DNA of 43,969 nt from the NCBI GenBank assembly GCA_031272945.1, contig JAISST010000111.1:1-43969 (forward strand). Reading direction: 5' to 3'. Source of the stretch: Fusobacteriaceae bacterium (GTDB lineage: Bacteria > Fusobacteriota > Fusobacteriia > Fusobacteriales > Fusobacteriaceae). The first letter of the stretch is position 1. Every line of letters starts with the position of its first letter. The translations under genes and the position numbers were made by a program. Under the pieces are notes generated by a model. It was not told the origin of the DNA. It saw only the letters and a program-made list of their open reading frames with translations, and made no database searches. Positions 1 through 7,997 of the stretch are shown piece after piece.

Positions 1-229
1 CAAGTTTCGCGAATGTCCCCGCTTCCTTAGAAACATCGGAGCGGGTAATCTGTATATTGGTTACACCCCTTGGAATACGCATACAGAAGACGTATCCCGG
101 GATGAGCTGACAACTAAGCAGCTAAAGCGTAATTGTTTTCGTCATTTAAACGAGTTTTTGGTCTTTCGCGGCAACCACGCCGACCTGCTGTCTATAACCT
201 GCTAACCCCGTCGAAACCTTGACATCCCC
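1..229 (-). ncRNA. ssrA: tmRNA (transfer-messenger RNA), 5' portion; 3' end beyond the window start
   Basis: Minus strand begins GGGGATGTCAAGGTTTCGACGGGGTTAG, the conserved tmRNA 5' end. A tag reading frame ends AAT GAC GAA AAC AAT TAC GCT TTA GCT GCT TAG (NDENNYALAA*) at 146..114. It lies directly downstream of smpB. Confidence 0.93.
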
Positions 230-247
230 TTATTCAATTGTACAAAT

Positions 248-276
248 ATTATATCATGAATTTGGCAAAAAGTAAA
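248..276 (-). promoter_or_regulatory. Predicted sigma70-type promoter for ssrA
   Basis: Minus strand TTTACT (276-271) - 17 nt - TATAAT (253-248), immediately after the smpB stop codon and upstream of the tmRNA 5' end. Confidence 0.6.
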
Positions 277-717
277 CTAGCGGATTTTAATATTTCGCTC
301 CTCATCCCGGCGGGCGTCTTTTTTGGCGATGGCTTCCCGCTTGTCGTAGGTTTTCTTCCCCTTGGCGACGGCAATTTCCAACTTGACCCTGCCCTTGGAG
401 AGGTGGACGTCCAGAGGAACGATGGTAAATCCCTGCTGGCTCACTTTCTCATGGATTTTCCGGATCTCCTTCTTGTGCATGAGGAGTTTTCTCGGGCGTT
501 TTTCTTCCACATTGTATACGCTGCCGAATTTCCAGTGCACGATGGTCATGCCGAGAATGAAGAGCTCCCCCTGCGTAACCCGCAGGTAGGATTCCTTTAT
601 GCTCACGTGCCCCGCTTTGACCGATTTGACCTCGGAACCCACAAGGGCGATTCCCGCCTCAAATTTTTCCTCTATGAAATAATCGAAATAAGCCTTTTTA
701 TTCTTCGCTACGATCAT
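277..717 (-). CDS. smpB: SsrA-binding protein SmpB
   Basis: 146 aa; NKKAYFDYFIEEKFEAGIALVGSEVKSVKAGHVSIKESY...KKTYDKREAIAKKDARRD is characteristic of SmpB. SD GGGAGGAGG precedes the ATG. Confidence 0.97.
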   Translation of the reverse strand: MIVAKNKKAYFDYFIEEKFEAGIALVGSEVKSVKAGHVSIKESYLRVTQGELFILGMTIVHWKFGSVYNVEEKRPRKLLMHKKEIRKIHEKVSQQGFTIVPLDVHLSKGRVKLEIAVAKGKKTYDKREAIAKKDARRDEERNIKIR

Positions 718-806
718 TTTTTCCTCCTCCCTATATTATACAGCTTTTTCTCAAAAACGCAAACGAGAATCTGTTTTCCTCGAAAACAAATTTTTTTCAA
801 AATATG

Positions 807-836
807 TTGTATAAACGGGGGGAATTGTGATAGAAT
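807..836 (+). promoter_or_regulatory. Predicted promoter for the LysR-type regulator gene
   Basis: TTGTAT - 18 nt - TAGAAT. Confidence 0.45.
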
Positions 837-902
837 ATTATATATAAAATAAATGGTACCCATGACTATTTGTAATGATACCCCGAAAATGAAGGTGAAT
901 CC

Positions 903-1772
903 ATGGATCTGCATTATTTGAAGATTTTCTACGAGGTGGCGAAAGAAAAAAGCTTTACGAAAGCCGCCAACAAGCTTTTTATAAATCAATCGGCAGTTTC
1001 CATCCAGATCCGGAAATTTGAGGACCTTTTGAATACGAAACTCTTTGACCGGAGTTCCAAGAAAATAAAACTGACCTATATCGGCGAAATCCTGTTCAAG
1101 ATGGCCGAGGATATTTTTGAACGGGTCAACCGGGCGGAAAAGGAGATCACCCGGATCATCGGCCTGGACCGCGCCCGTCTTTCCATCGGAGCCACTTCTG
1201 TGATCGGCGAGCCTCTGTTGCCGAAACTCATGAAGGAATTCTCCAAAAAATACGAGGAAATTGAATACGACATCGTGATCGGCGAAAAGAAGTGGTTACT
1301 CAAATGTCTTTTAGAAGGGGATCTGGATATTCTGATCATCGACGAGGAACATATTACCGACAGCAATCTGGAGGTCATTACCATTGAAAAAATGCCCTAT
1401 GTCCTTGTCAGCAGCAAAGTCTACGACAGGATCGAGAACGCCGGGAAGGACCCGCTGATCACCCGGAAGAGCATCCCCAATAATAACGACGCCATTGCGG
1501 CCATTGAGGACAAGTATCACATGATTTTCGAGAACAAGATCCAGGTTTCGGGAAATCTGGAAGTGATCAAGGGTATGGTCCGCGAAGGGATCGGGAACGT
1601 CATTCTCCCCTATTATTCCGTCTACAAGGAAATCGAGAACAAAGAACTCAACATCGTTTACCGGATCAACGAAGTCAAAGACGCCTATCAGGTCGTCATC
1701 ACAAAAGACAAGAAACATTTGCTGCAAATCATCAAATTTATCGATTTTATAGAAGGCTACAAGATCAGCTGA
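903..1772 (+). CDS. LysR-family transcriptional regulator
   Basis: N-terminal LysR HTH: MDLHYLKIFYEVAKEKSFTKAANKLFINQSAVSIQIRKFEDLLNTKLFDR, followed by a substrate-binding domain. Confidence 0.92.
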   Translation: MDLHYLKIFYEVAKEKSFTKAANKLFINQSAVSIQIRKFEDLLNTKLFDRSSKKIKLTYIGEILFKMAEDIFERVNRAEKEITRIIGLDRARLSIGATSVIGEPLLPKLMKEFSKKYEEIEYDIVIGEKKWLLKCLLEGDLDILIIDEEHITDSNLEVITIEKMPYVLVSSKVYDRIENAGKDPLITRKSIPNNNDAIAAIEDKYHMIFENKIQVSGNLEVIKGMVREGIGNVILPYYSVYKEIENKELNIVYRINEVKDAYQVVITKDKKHLLQIIKFIDFIEGYKIS

Positions 1773-1782
1773 GGGAGACAAA

Positions 1783-2358
1783 ATGGCGTTAATTGATTCC
1801 TATAAAGAAGAACTGGCTCTGCTGACGGCGTTTATCGCCGAGGAAGAAAAAACGCAGCGTACGGAAAAAGCGGCTTCGGAAATGGCGGAGCTTTTCCGTC
1901 GGGGCAATAAGATCCTGATCTGCGGCAACGGCGGGAGCAACTGCGACGCGATTCATTTCGCCGAGGAATTTACGGGAAAATTCAGAAAAGAGCGCAGAGC
2001 TCTTCCGGTTCTGGCCATCTCCGATTCCTCTCACATCACTTGCGTGGGAAACGATTACGGGTTTGACGAAATCTTTTCCCGGGGCGTGGAGGCCTACGGC
2101 GCGCCGGGAGATATGCTGATCGGCATTTCCACCAGCGGGAATTCGCAAAATATACTCAATGCCGTGGCGGCGGCGCAAAAAATAGAAATGAGGACGCTGA
2201 CGCTTCTGGGAAAAGACGGCGGAAAGCTCAAAGGGCGCTGCGATTATGAGTGGATCATCCCCGGCGCCACTTCCGACCGCATACAGGAAATCCATATGAT
2301 GATCCTGCACATTCTGATAGAAGGGGTGGAACGCAGACTTTTTCCCGAAAACTACTGA
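1783..2358 (+). CDS. gmhA: Phosphoheptose isomerase (SIS domain)
   Basis: 191 aa; CGNGGSNCDAIHFAEEFTGKF, GISTSGNSQNILNAV, QEIHMMILHILIEGVE are typical of GmhA. Confidence 0.9.
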   Translation: MALIDSYKEELALLTAFIAEEEKTQRTEKAASEMAELFRRGNKILICGNGGSNCDAIHFAEEFTGKFRKERRALPVLAISDSSHITCVGNDYGFDEIFSRGVEAYGAPGDMLIGISTSGNSQNILNAVAAAQKIEMRTLTLLGKDGGKLKGRCDYEWIIPGATSDRIQEIHMMILHILIEGVERRLFPENY

Positions 2359-2407
2359 AAGGCTTATCCAACTGTACAGAAAATTCTTATAGATCAAGGT
2401 GGCAAGC

Positions 2408-3226
2408 ATGAAAAAGATATTATTGGCGGCGTCTTTGATTCTTTTGTTGGTCTCCTGCGGGGAGGGAAACGGCCCTCTTGTGGAAAAGATCGTGGGCGAC
2501 GAGCGGGTTGTTTATGATCTGAATACCGGAAAACTGTATACGGGAAAGGTCCGGCGGGTGGCGACGAACCGGGACGGGAATAAGTTTGTCCATATTGAAA
2601 GCAACTATAAGGCCGGAAAATTGCACGGGGATTATACGGAATATTACGGGAACGGAAAAATCAGGCGCAAAGGCAAGCTGCGCAACGGAAACGCCGACGG
2701 ATACTGGATGACTTACAATGAGCGGGGGGGCCTCAAGCACGTTGTGGAATACCAGGACGGGAAGAAAGTCAACTTGCAGAAAGAGTATTACGAAAATGAG
2801 AATTTGCGGCTCGAACAATATTACTACCGAGGTCTTCTGGACGGCAGGACAAAATATTATTATCCCAACGGAACATTGCAGGAGGAGGGAGACTACAAAG
2901 ACAATAAAAAAACGGGCGTTTGGCTGCAATATTACATGAACGGGGCCTTGAAAATCAAAGGGAACTTTCAGGACGGATTTCAGAACGGTCTGTGGGAGGA
3001 ATACTATCCCGATGGAAAGCCCAGGATTGTCCTTCATTTTAAAATGGACAAAATTGACGGGGAGATCAAAAAATATTTCTCCAATGGCGAATTGGCCGTT
3101 TCAGGGGAATTCCGGGACAGCTTCCCCCGGGGCTCCTGGAAAATTTTCAACGAGAAGGGCCAACTGATGAAAGAAGAGGACTGGGAGAAGACCCTCACGG
3201 CGGTCATGTCCGCAGAATCCGATTAG
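2408..3226 (+). CDS. Lipoprotein with MORN-type (YwqK-like) repeats
   Basis: Signal peptide and lipobox MKKILLAASLILLLVSCGEG; several ~23-aa repeats of the type YYxNGxxxxxGxxxxGxxxGxW. Confidence 0.8.
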   Translation: MKKILLAASLILLLVSCGEGNGPLVEKIVGDERVVYDLNTGKLYTGKVRRVATNRDGNKFVHIESNYKAGKLHGDYTEYYGNGKIRRKGKLRNGNADGYWMTYNERGGLKHVVEYQDGKKVNLQKEYYENENLRLEQYYYRGLLDGRTKYYYPNGTLQEEGDYKDNKKTGVWLQYYMNGALKIKGNFQDGFQNGLWEEYYPDGKPRIVLHFKMDKIDGEIKKYFSNGELAVSGEFRDSFPRGSWKIFNEKGQLMKEEDWEKTLTAVMSAESD

Positions 3227-3264
3227 GCCGCGGACCTGTTCGTCCGCATTGTCGGCTTTTTTTC
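3227..3264 (+). terminator. Intrinsic terminator of the lipoprotein gene
   Basis: gccGCGGACctgttcGTCCGCattgtcggc followed by TTTTTTT, between convergent genes. Confidence 0.7.
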
Positions 3265-4090
3265 AGCAGTTTCCCGTATATACATAGCGCAAATATTTCC
3301 TGGCGATCTCCGCCTGCCGGTAGACAGTTTGAACGGGAGTCGGCCGGGCGTCCGCCATCTTGTAGCAAGGGAAAAAACGGCTCACATGAAGGGGAATTTC
3401 CTCATGGACCGAGCGGATCCACCGAGCCATATTTTCCATATCCTCATCGGTATCGTTCATTCTCGGTACGACCAGTTTGGTCAGTTCGATGTGGGCGTGC
3501 GGTCGGGACAGCGTAATGGTATTTTTTACGGTTTCCAAGGTTCCGCCGACGCTTTTGTAAAATTCCTCCGTAAAGCCTTTGAGGTCAATATTCATGGCGT
3601 CCACAAAGGGCAGTAGCTCCCGCAGCGCCGGTTCATTGACGGAGCCGTTTGTCACAAGTACGGTTTTCAGATGGTAATTCTTGGCGAGGCGGGCGCAGTC
3701 CTTTATGTATTCCGGGCAGATCAGCGGTTCGTTATAAGTGAAGGCGATTCCTATATTTCCTGACGGGATGAGCCGCACCGCTTCCGCGGTCAACTCCTCC
3801 GGGCCGACATACCGCCAAGGCGCGTGATGGCCGTCCGCCTGGGCGATCGTATGGTTCTGGCAGAAGGGGCAGCGAAAGTTGCAGCCGTAACTTCCGACCG
3901 AAAGAATCCTGTTTCCGGGATAGAAATGGTACAGCGGTTTTTTTTCAACAGGATCAAGGGCAATGGAGGTCAGATGTCCGTAGTTTTCGGAGACGATCCG
4001 GCCTTTTTCATTTTTCCGGCCCCTGCAAAATCCCGTCTGCCCTTCTTCCAACCGACAGGACTTCGGACAGAGGGCGCATACGGCAGTCAT
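3263..4090 (-). CDS. amrS: AmmeMemoRadiSam system radical SAM enzyme
   Basis: MTAVCALCPKSCRLEEGQTGFC...DPVEKKPLYHFYPGNRILSVGSYGCNFRCPFCQNHTIAQ; CxxxCxxC motif CNFRCPFC. The chosen start gives an ATGA overlap with the upstream gene. The ORF track extends it to 4126. Confidence 0.9.
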   Translation of the reverse strand: MTAVCALCPKSCRLEEGQTGFCRGRKNEKGRIVSENYGHLTSIALDPVEKKPLYHFYPGNRILSVGSYGCNFRCPFCQNHTIAQADGHHAPWRYVGPEELTAEAVRLIPSGNIGIAFTYNEPLICPEYIKDCARLAKNYHLKTVLVTNGSVNEPALRELLPFVDAMNIDLKGFTEEFYKSVGGTLETVKNTITLSRPHAHIELTKLVVPRMNDTDEDMENMARWIRSVHEEIPLHVSRFFPCYKMADARPTPVQTVYRQAEIARKYLRYVYTGNC

Positions 4091-5472
4091 TTGTGACGGA
4101 CAACCTCGAAACGCTCGAGACTGCACGCTTCTTCCGGTTGTATTCCCGCTTTCTGTTTCGCGATGGCGATCTGGGTATCCACGTCGTCGACGCCTTCCAG
4201 ATTGGGAAGGAGCAGTCCCCTTCTGTCTCCTCTCGTGACAATAACGCCGTAGCGGCGGACATCCAGCTTCTCCTTTCCGGCGATGGGTTCCGTTTCACCC
4301 AATACGTCGACGCTATAGATCAGGCTGTCCAGTTCCTGCTCCCGGACGGGCTCAAAACGCGGGTCATTGGCTCCGGCAGAGACCGCGTTGCTCAAGATTT
4401 CCGAGGCAATGGAATCCCGGACGGGTCCGATGGTCCCGATGCAGCCTCTGAGTCTGCCGTTTTTCTTGATGGAAACAAAAGTTCCCGCTCTTTTTCCGGT
4501 CATTTCCGCAGGCAGATCTTCGGGCAGGGGCGCCATTTTCCCCGTTTTTACCCAGGTTTCGAGGCTGAGGCGCGCGAGGCTCACGTAGGGATCTTCGCTC
4601 TTTCTGGCGGTTTCCGCTTTTTTTCGTTCCAGTTCCTCCGCTTTATCGTCAAACCGCCGGGACGGGTCGGCGCCCGTCGGAATGAAGGACGCGACGCCAT
4701 ATCCCACGCCGAAAGGCCCTTCATAGGAAAGAAGTTCGGAGGTCACGGCCAGCTCATCCAGAAAGCCCGCCAAGATCTGGAACGCCCTCAATCCGCACTC
4801 GGCGGCTTTTTCACAGAACGCTTCGGGGAAGGTGAGGAATTTCAAAAAATCCCCGTCGGCCATGGTTTCTGTGACCCGGCGGTCAAATTCCGGCCCCTCG
4901 GCGGCAAAGCCATAGGGACCGTCCTCTTTGAGCTTGTGGGAAAGATCCCCGCTGGCGATCAGGACGGTCTTCCGGTTGATTAAAAGGGAAGTGGCTGCAA
5001 TGAGCTTTCCGAAACGGTAATGTTCAATGGGGGACAAACCGGACAACCCGACCCGGATCAACTGATAATCTTTGTACTGTTGATTGACAAAATCCAGAGG
5101 AACCATGGTCGCGTAATCGAGCCGGGGTTCTCTCTCTCCCAGAGAGCCTGCGCGGATGCCCCTGTTCTGCGCCAAAAGAGTCAGCGCGTCGATAAAGGCT
5201 TTATCGTAATATACGGTCATTTCATAGTCGTAAACGCCGAATTGACGCAAATCTCCGCTGGCCTTTCCGCCGGGGGAAATGTGGATGTAATCCGAATAGG
5301 CCGTGGCGTGCGGCGATATGAGAACGATGGTCTCCGGTTGCAACAGAGCGATCCGCTTTGCCACTTCATGAAAGCCGTCAATGGTCTTTTGTATTTTCTT
5401 TTCTTCGCCCTTTCCGATCCGGGGCAGGATCAAAGGGGGATGCGGTACGATAAACGCGCCCGAAACTGACAT
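4087..5472 (-). CDS. AmmeMemoRadiSam system protein: Memo-like (AmrB) and AMMECR1-like (AmrA) domains fused
   Basis: N-terminal Memo/LigB-like domain (MSVSGAFIVPHPPLILPRIGKG, VLISPHATAYSDYIHI, LIASGDLSHKL); C-terminal AMMECR1 domain with the LRGCIG motif (4452-4435) and DPRFEPV. SD GGGAGGTTTCC before the ATG at 5472. Confidence 0.9.
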   Translation of the reverse strand: MSVSGAFIVPHPPLILPRIGKGEEKKIQKTIDGFHEVAKRIALLQPETIVLISPHATAYSDYIHISPGGKASGDLRQFGVYDYEMTVYYDKAFIDALTLLAQNRGIRAGSLGEREPRLDYATMVPLDFVNQQYKDYQLIRVGLSGLSPIEHYRFGKLIAATSLLINRKTVLIASGDLSHKLKEDGPYGFAAEGPEFDRRVTETMADGDFLKFLTFPEAFCEKAAECGLRAFQILAGFLDELAVTSELLSYEGPFGVGYGVASFIPTGADPSRRFDDKAEELERKKAETARKSEDPYVSLARLSLETWVKTGKMAPLPEDLPAEMTGKRAGTFVSIKKNGRLRGCIGTIGPVRDSIASEILSNAVSAGANDPRFEPVREQELDSLIYSVDVLGETEPIAGKEKLDVRRYGVIVTRGDRRGLLLPNLEGVDDVDTQIAIAKQKAGIQPEEACSLERFEVVRHK

Positions 5473-5510
5473 GGAAACCTCCCGTTTTACTTTTGAAAGC
5501 TGAGGATATG

Positions 5511-6269
5511 TTATTTCTTTATGAAAATCGTGTGGATACAAGCCAAGAGTTCCCGCAAATAGGCGGGAGGATAGAGATACCATACGAGGGGCGCTCCGTA
5601 TCTCGCGGCCTTGAGTCCGGCTTTTTTTGCGAGAAAATCAGCCCGATACATATGGTAGTCCGAGGTGACATAGGCAACTGCGCAATCTTCCCCGAAAAAC
5701 TGATCGAGGATCTCTTTGGAATAAAGAAAATTCTCGGCGGTGCTGCGGGCGCGGTCTTCCACAAAAATCCTGCTTTCTCCGATCCCGCGTTCCACCAGAT
5801 ACAGCCGCATGGCTGTCGCTTCGGAAATCGTCTCATCTTCGCCCTTGCCGCCGGAGACGATCACGGAAGCCGTCGGATTTTTTTCGAGATAAATCACCGC
5901 CGTGTCGAGGCGGCTCTTGAGATTGCGGGACGGTTTCTCCCCCCGCAGGCCCGCCCCCAGCACAATGAGGGCGTCCTCCCGGAATGTGACCGTATCCCGT
6001 TTTCCGTAGACGAATAAAAACAGCATAGCGCAGAAGGCGAGAAAGCTGAGCGCCACGATGAAAAAACGAATCGGGACAGGGAGACGGACCTTGATTTTCC
6101 CGTAGACCACGAGCAACAGCCCCAATATGATCATCAGAACATAGCCTATATTGAAATTGGAATTGAGTTGAATGATCACCGCCCAGATAATGAGCAGGAT
6201 TCCGGAATAGAACGAAAACCGCCCCCCGGATTTGTTTCGATACCGATACATAATATCCTCGCCTTTCAT
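5511..6269 (-). CDS. YdcF/ElyC-like DUF218 family membrane protein
   Basis: N-terminal TM segments, then DALIVLGAGLRGEKPSRNLKSRLDTAVIYLEKNPTASVIVSGGKGEDETISEATAMRLYLVERGI...TSDYHMYRADFLAKKAG. The true start may be the internal MYRYRN. Confidence 0.87.
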   Translation of the reverse strand: MKGEDIMYRYRNKSGGRFSFYSGILLIIWAVIIQLNSNFNIGYVLMIILGLLLVVYGKIKVRLPVPIRFFIVALSFLAFCAMLFLFVYGKRDTVTFREDALIVLGAGLRGEKPSRNLKSRLDTAVIYLEKNPTASVIVSGGKGEDETISEATAMRLYLVERGIGESRIFVEDRARSTAENFLYSKEILDQFFGEDCAVAYVTSDYHMYRADFLAKKAGLKAARYGAPLVWYLYPPAYLRELLACIHTIFIKK

Positions 6270-6304
6270 TAGTTATATGAGTACAACCGCTTCGGTTATA
6301 TTCA

Positions 6305-6333
6305 ATTATATCGGATTTTTCTCTTTATGTAAA
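6305..6333 (-). promoter_or_regulatory. Strong predicted promoter for the DUF218/AmmeMemoRadiSam operon
   Basis: Minus strand TTTACA - 17 nt - TATAAT. Confidence 0.65.
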
Positions 6334-6426
6334 TATTTTTTAAATAATTAAGAAAAAAAATCCTGTTTTTTGGGTCAAAATATATTTAATATATAATAGT
6401 GCGTTTTATCATTTAAAAATTATATT

Positions 6427-6454
6427 TTGCTTTTTGTCTGAATCTTTATATAAT
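6427..6454 (+). promoter_or_regulatory. Predicted promoter for the lysine riboswitch/lysC transcript
   Basis: TTGCTT - 16 nt - TATAAT, about 17 nt before the riboswitch P1 stem. Confidence 0.5.
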
Positions 6455-6469
6455 AAGTTACAATAAGAT

Positions 6470-6645
6470 AACAGACTGAGGTGCGATTGTCAAGAGTAGC
6501 CATGGGAAGTCCGGACCGGATGAGGAAACTGGGGAAAGGGACAATTGCCGAAATTTCAGAACAGGTTCCGGTTTTGGGATTGGGGGTGCGGACAAGATCC
6601 GTATCACTGTCATTGAGATTACTCAATGTTGCGCTTTCTGTGGTG
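6470..6645 (+). ncRNA. Lysine riboswitch (L box)
   Basis: Conserved core GAGGTGCGATTGTCAAGAGTAGCC...CTGGGGAAAGGGACAATTGCCGAA...GGTTTTGGGATTGG...ATCACTGTCATTGAGATTACTCAATGTTGCGC; P1 ACAGA/TCTGT and P5 CATTGAG/CTCAATG pairings. It precedes an aspartokinase gene. Confidence 0.92.
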
Positions 6646-6687
6646 TGATTATTTTTCAAATATTTTTCTTTTGATCGATGATTAAGG

Positions 6688-6715
6688 ACCGGCAGAGACG
6701 TATGCTGGTTTTTTT
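6688..6715 (+). terminator. Riboswitch expression-platform intrinsic terminator
   Basis: ACCGGCA-gagacgta-TGCTGGT stem followed by a T7 run, between the L box and lysC. Confidence 0.8.
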
Positions 6716-6765
6716 ATAGTCAGCAGGCGAAAAGACCTTTCGTCTGACGAAAAGTGGAGGTAAAC

Positions 6766-7971
6766 ATGAGAGTTGTACTGAAGTACGGAGGAAGCAGCGT
6801 GGCCACTCCCGAAAAAATCAAGAACATCGCGGAGTACATCATTCGCCTGAAAAAAGAAAGATATGACGAAATTGTTGTCGTTGCGTCCGCCATGGGAAAA
6901 ACGACCGATGAGCTCATCGAAAAAGCATCCGTTTTTTCGGCGAACCCTGACCAGAGAGAACTGGATTCCCTGTTGTCCACAGGGGAGCAGCAAACGATAG
7001 CGTTTCTCGCCATCGCCTTGATCGGAATGGGGCAGGACGCCATCTCCCTGACAGGATATCAGGCGCGGGTGGAGACGACCGGCATCCATACGAAAAGTAA
7101 AATCAAAAATATCGGCGCCGAAAAAATCGAACGCTATCTGAGTGAAGGGAAGATTGTTCTTGTGGCAGGATTTCAGGGCATCAATGAAGAGGGCGACATT
7201 ACGACCCTGGGCAGAGGCGGTTCCGATACGAGCGCCGTTGCCCTTGCGGCCATATTGCGCTGTGAATGTCGGATTTACACCGACGTGGACGGCATCTACA
7301 GCGTGGACCCCCGGGTGTACAAAGACGCAAAACCCCTCAGTCACATTTCCTATGAAGAGATGATGGAGATGTCCCTTTTGGGCGCGGGCGTCATGGAAAC
7401 GCGGGCGGTGGAAATCGGGAAAAAATACGGCGTCATTATCTACGTGGGAAAAAGTCTTAGTGAAAGCGGAGGAACTTATATTATGGAAAAGGGATACGGA
7501 TTGGAAGAAAAACTGATCACGGGAATCAGCATTACCAAGGAAATACTTGTGGCCGGCATATCCAACATCAAATATTCGTCGGAAACGATCGCGAAGATAT
7601 TTCAAATCACGACGGATGCGGGAATCAATATCAATATGATCACCCAGAACATTTCCAAGGACAGCATTCTGGAACTGTCCTTCAGCGTCGCCGTCAATGA
7701 AAAATACCTGTTGGACCAGGCTGTGGCCAAACTCAAGCGGGATCTGCCGGAAGCGACGATCTCCTTTGCGGAAAACCTCGGCATGATCTCCGTCGTAGGC
7801 GTCGGAATGGCCAACAGTACGGGCGTGGCCAGCCGTTTTTTCTCGGCCCTCAGCAAAGCGGGCGTGAACTTTTACCAGGTCACGACTTCGGAAATAAGCA
7901 TTTCTTGCAGTATCGACAGAGAGAACATCAATAAGGCGGTGGAAGTGACAGCCAAGGCCTTTAATCTATAG
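6766..7971 (+). CDS. lysC: Aspartokinase
   Basis: MRVVLKYGGSSVATPEKIKNIAEYI...GRGGSDTSAVALAA...TDVDGIYSVDPR; C-terminal ACT domains. Confidence 0.96.
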   Translation: MRVVLKYGGSSVATPEKIKNIAEYIIRLKKERYDEIVVVASAMGKTTDELIEKASVFSANPDQRELDSLLSTGEQQTIAFLAIALIGMGQDAISLTGYQARVETTGIHTKSKIKNIGAEKIERYLSEGKIVLVAGFQGINEEGDITTLGRGGSDTSAVALAAILRCECRIYTDVDGIYSVDPRVYKDAKPLSHISYEEMMEMSLLGAGVMETRAVEIGKKYGVIIYVGKSLSESGGTYIMEKGYGLEEKLITGISITKEILVAGISNIKYSSETIAKIFQITTDAGININMITQNISKDSILELSFSVAVNEKYLLDQAVAKLKRDLPEATISFAENLGMISVVGVGMANSTGVASRFFSALSKAGVNFYQVTTSEISISCSIDRENINKAVEVTAKAFNL

Positions 7972-7997
7972 GACAAAAATGAAGGGAGGAAAGAATT

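Noticed and set aside
238-852. 204-aa plus-strand ORF over smpB
   Set aside because: Antisense to SmpB, no SD or family; spans the ssrA promoter.
4087-5583. Start of the Memo-AMMECR1 ORF at 5583
   Set aside because: The ATG at 5472 follows a strong SD (GGGAGGTTTCC) and begins the conserved domain; the extra 37 aa run into the DUF218 gene.
6420-6659. 79-aa minus-strand ORF in the lysC leader
   Set aside because: It covers the lysine riboswitch; structured RNA explains the sequence.
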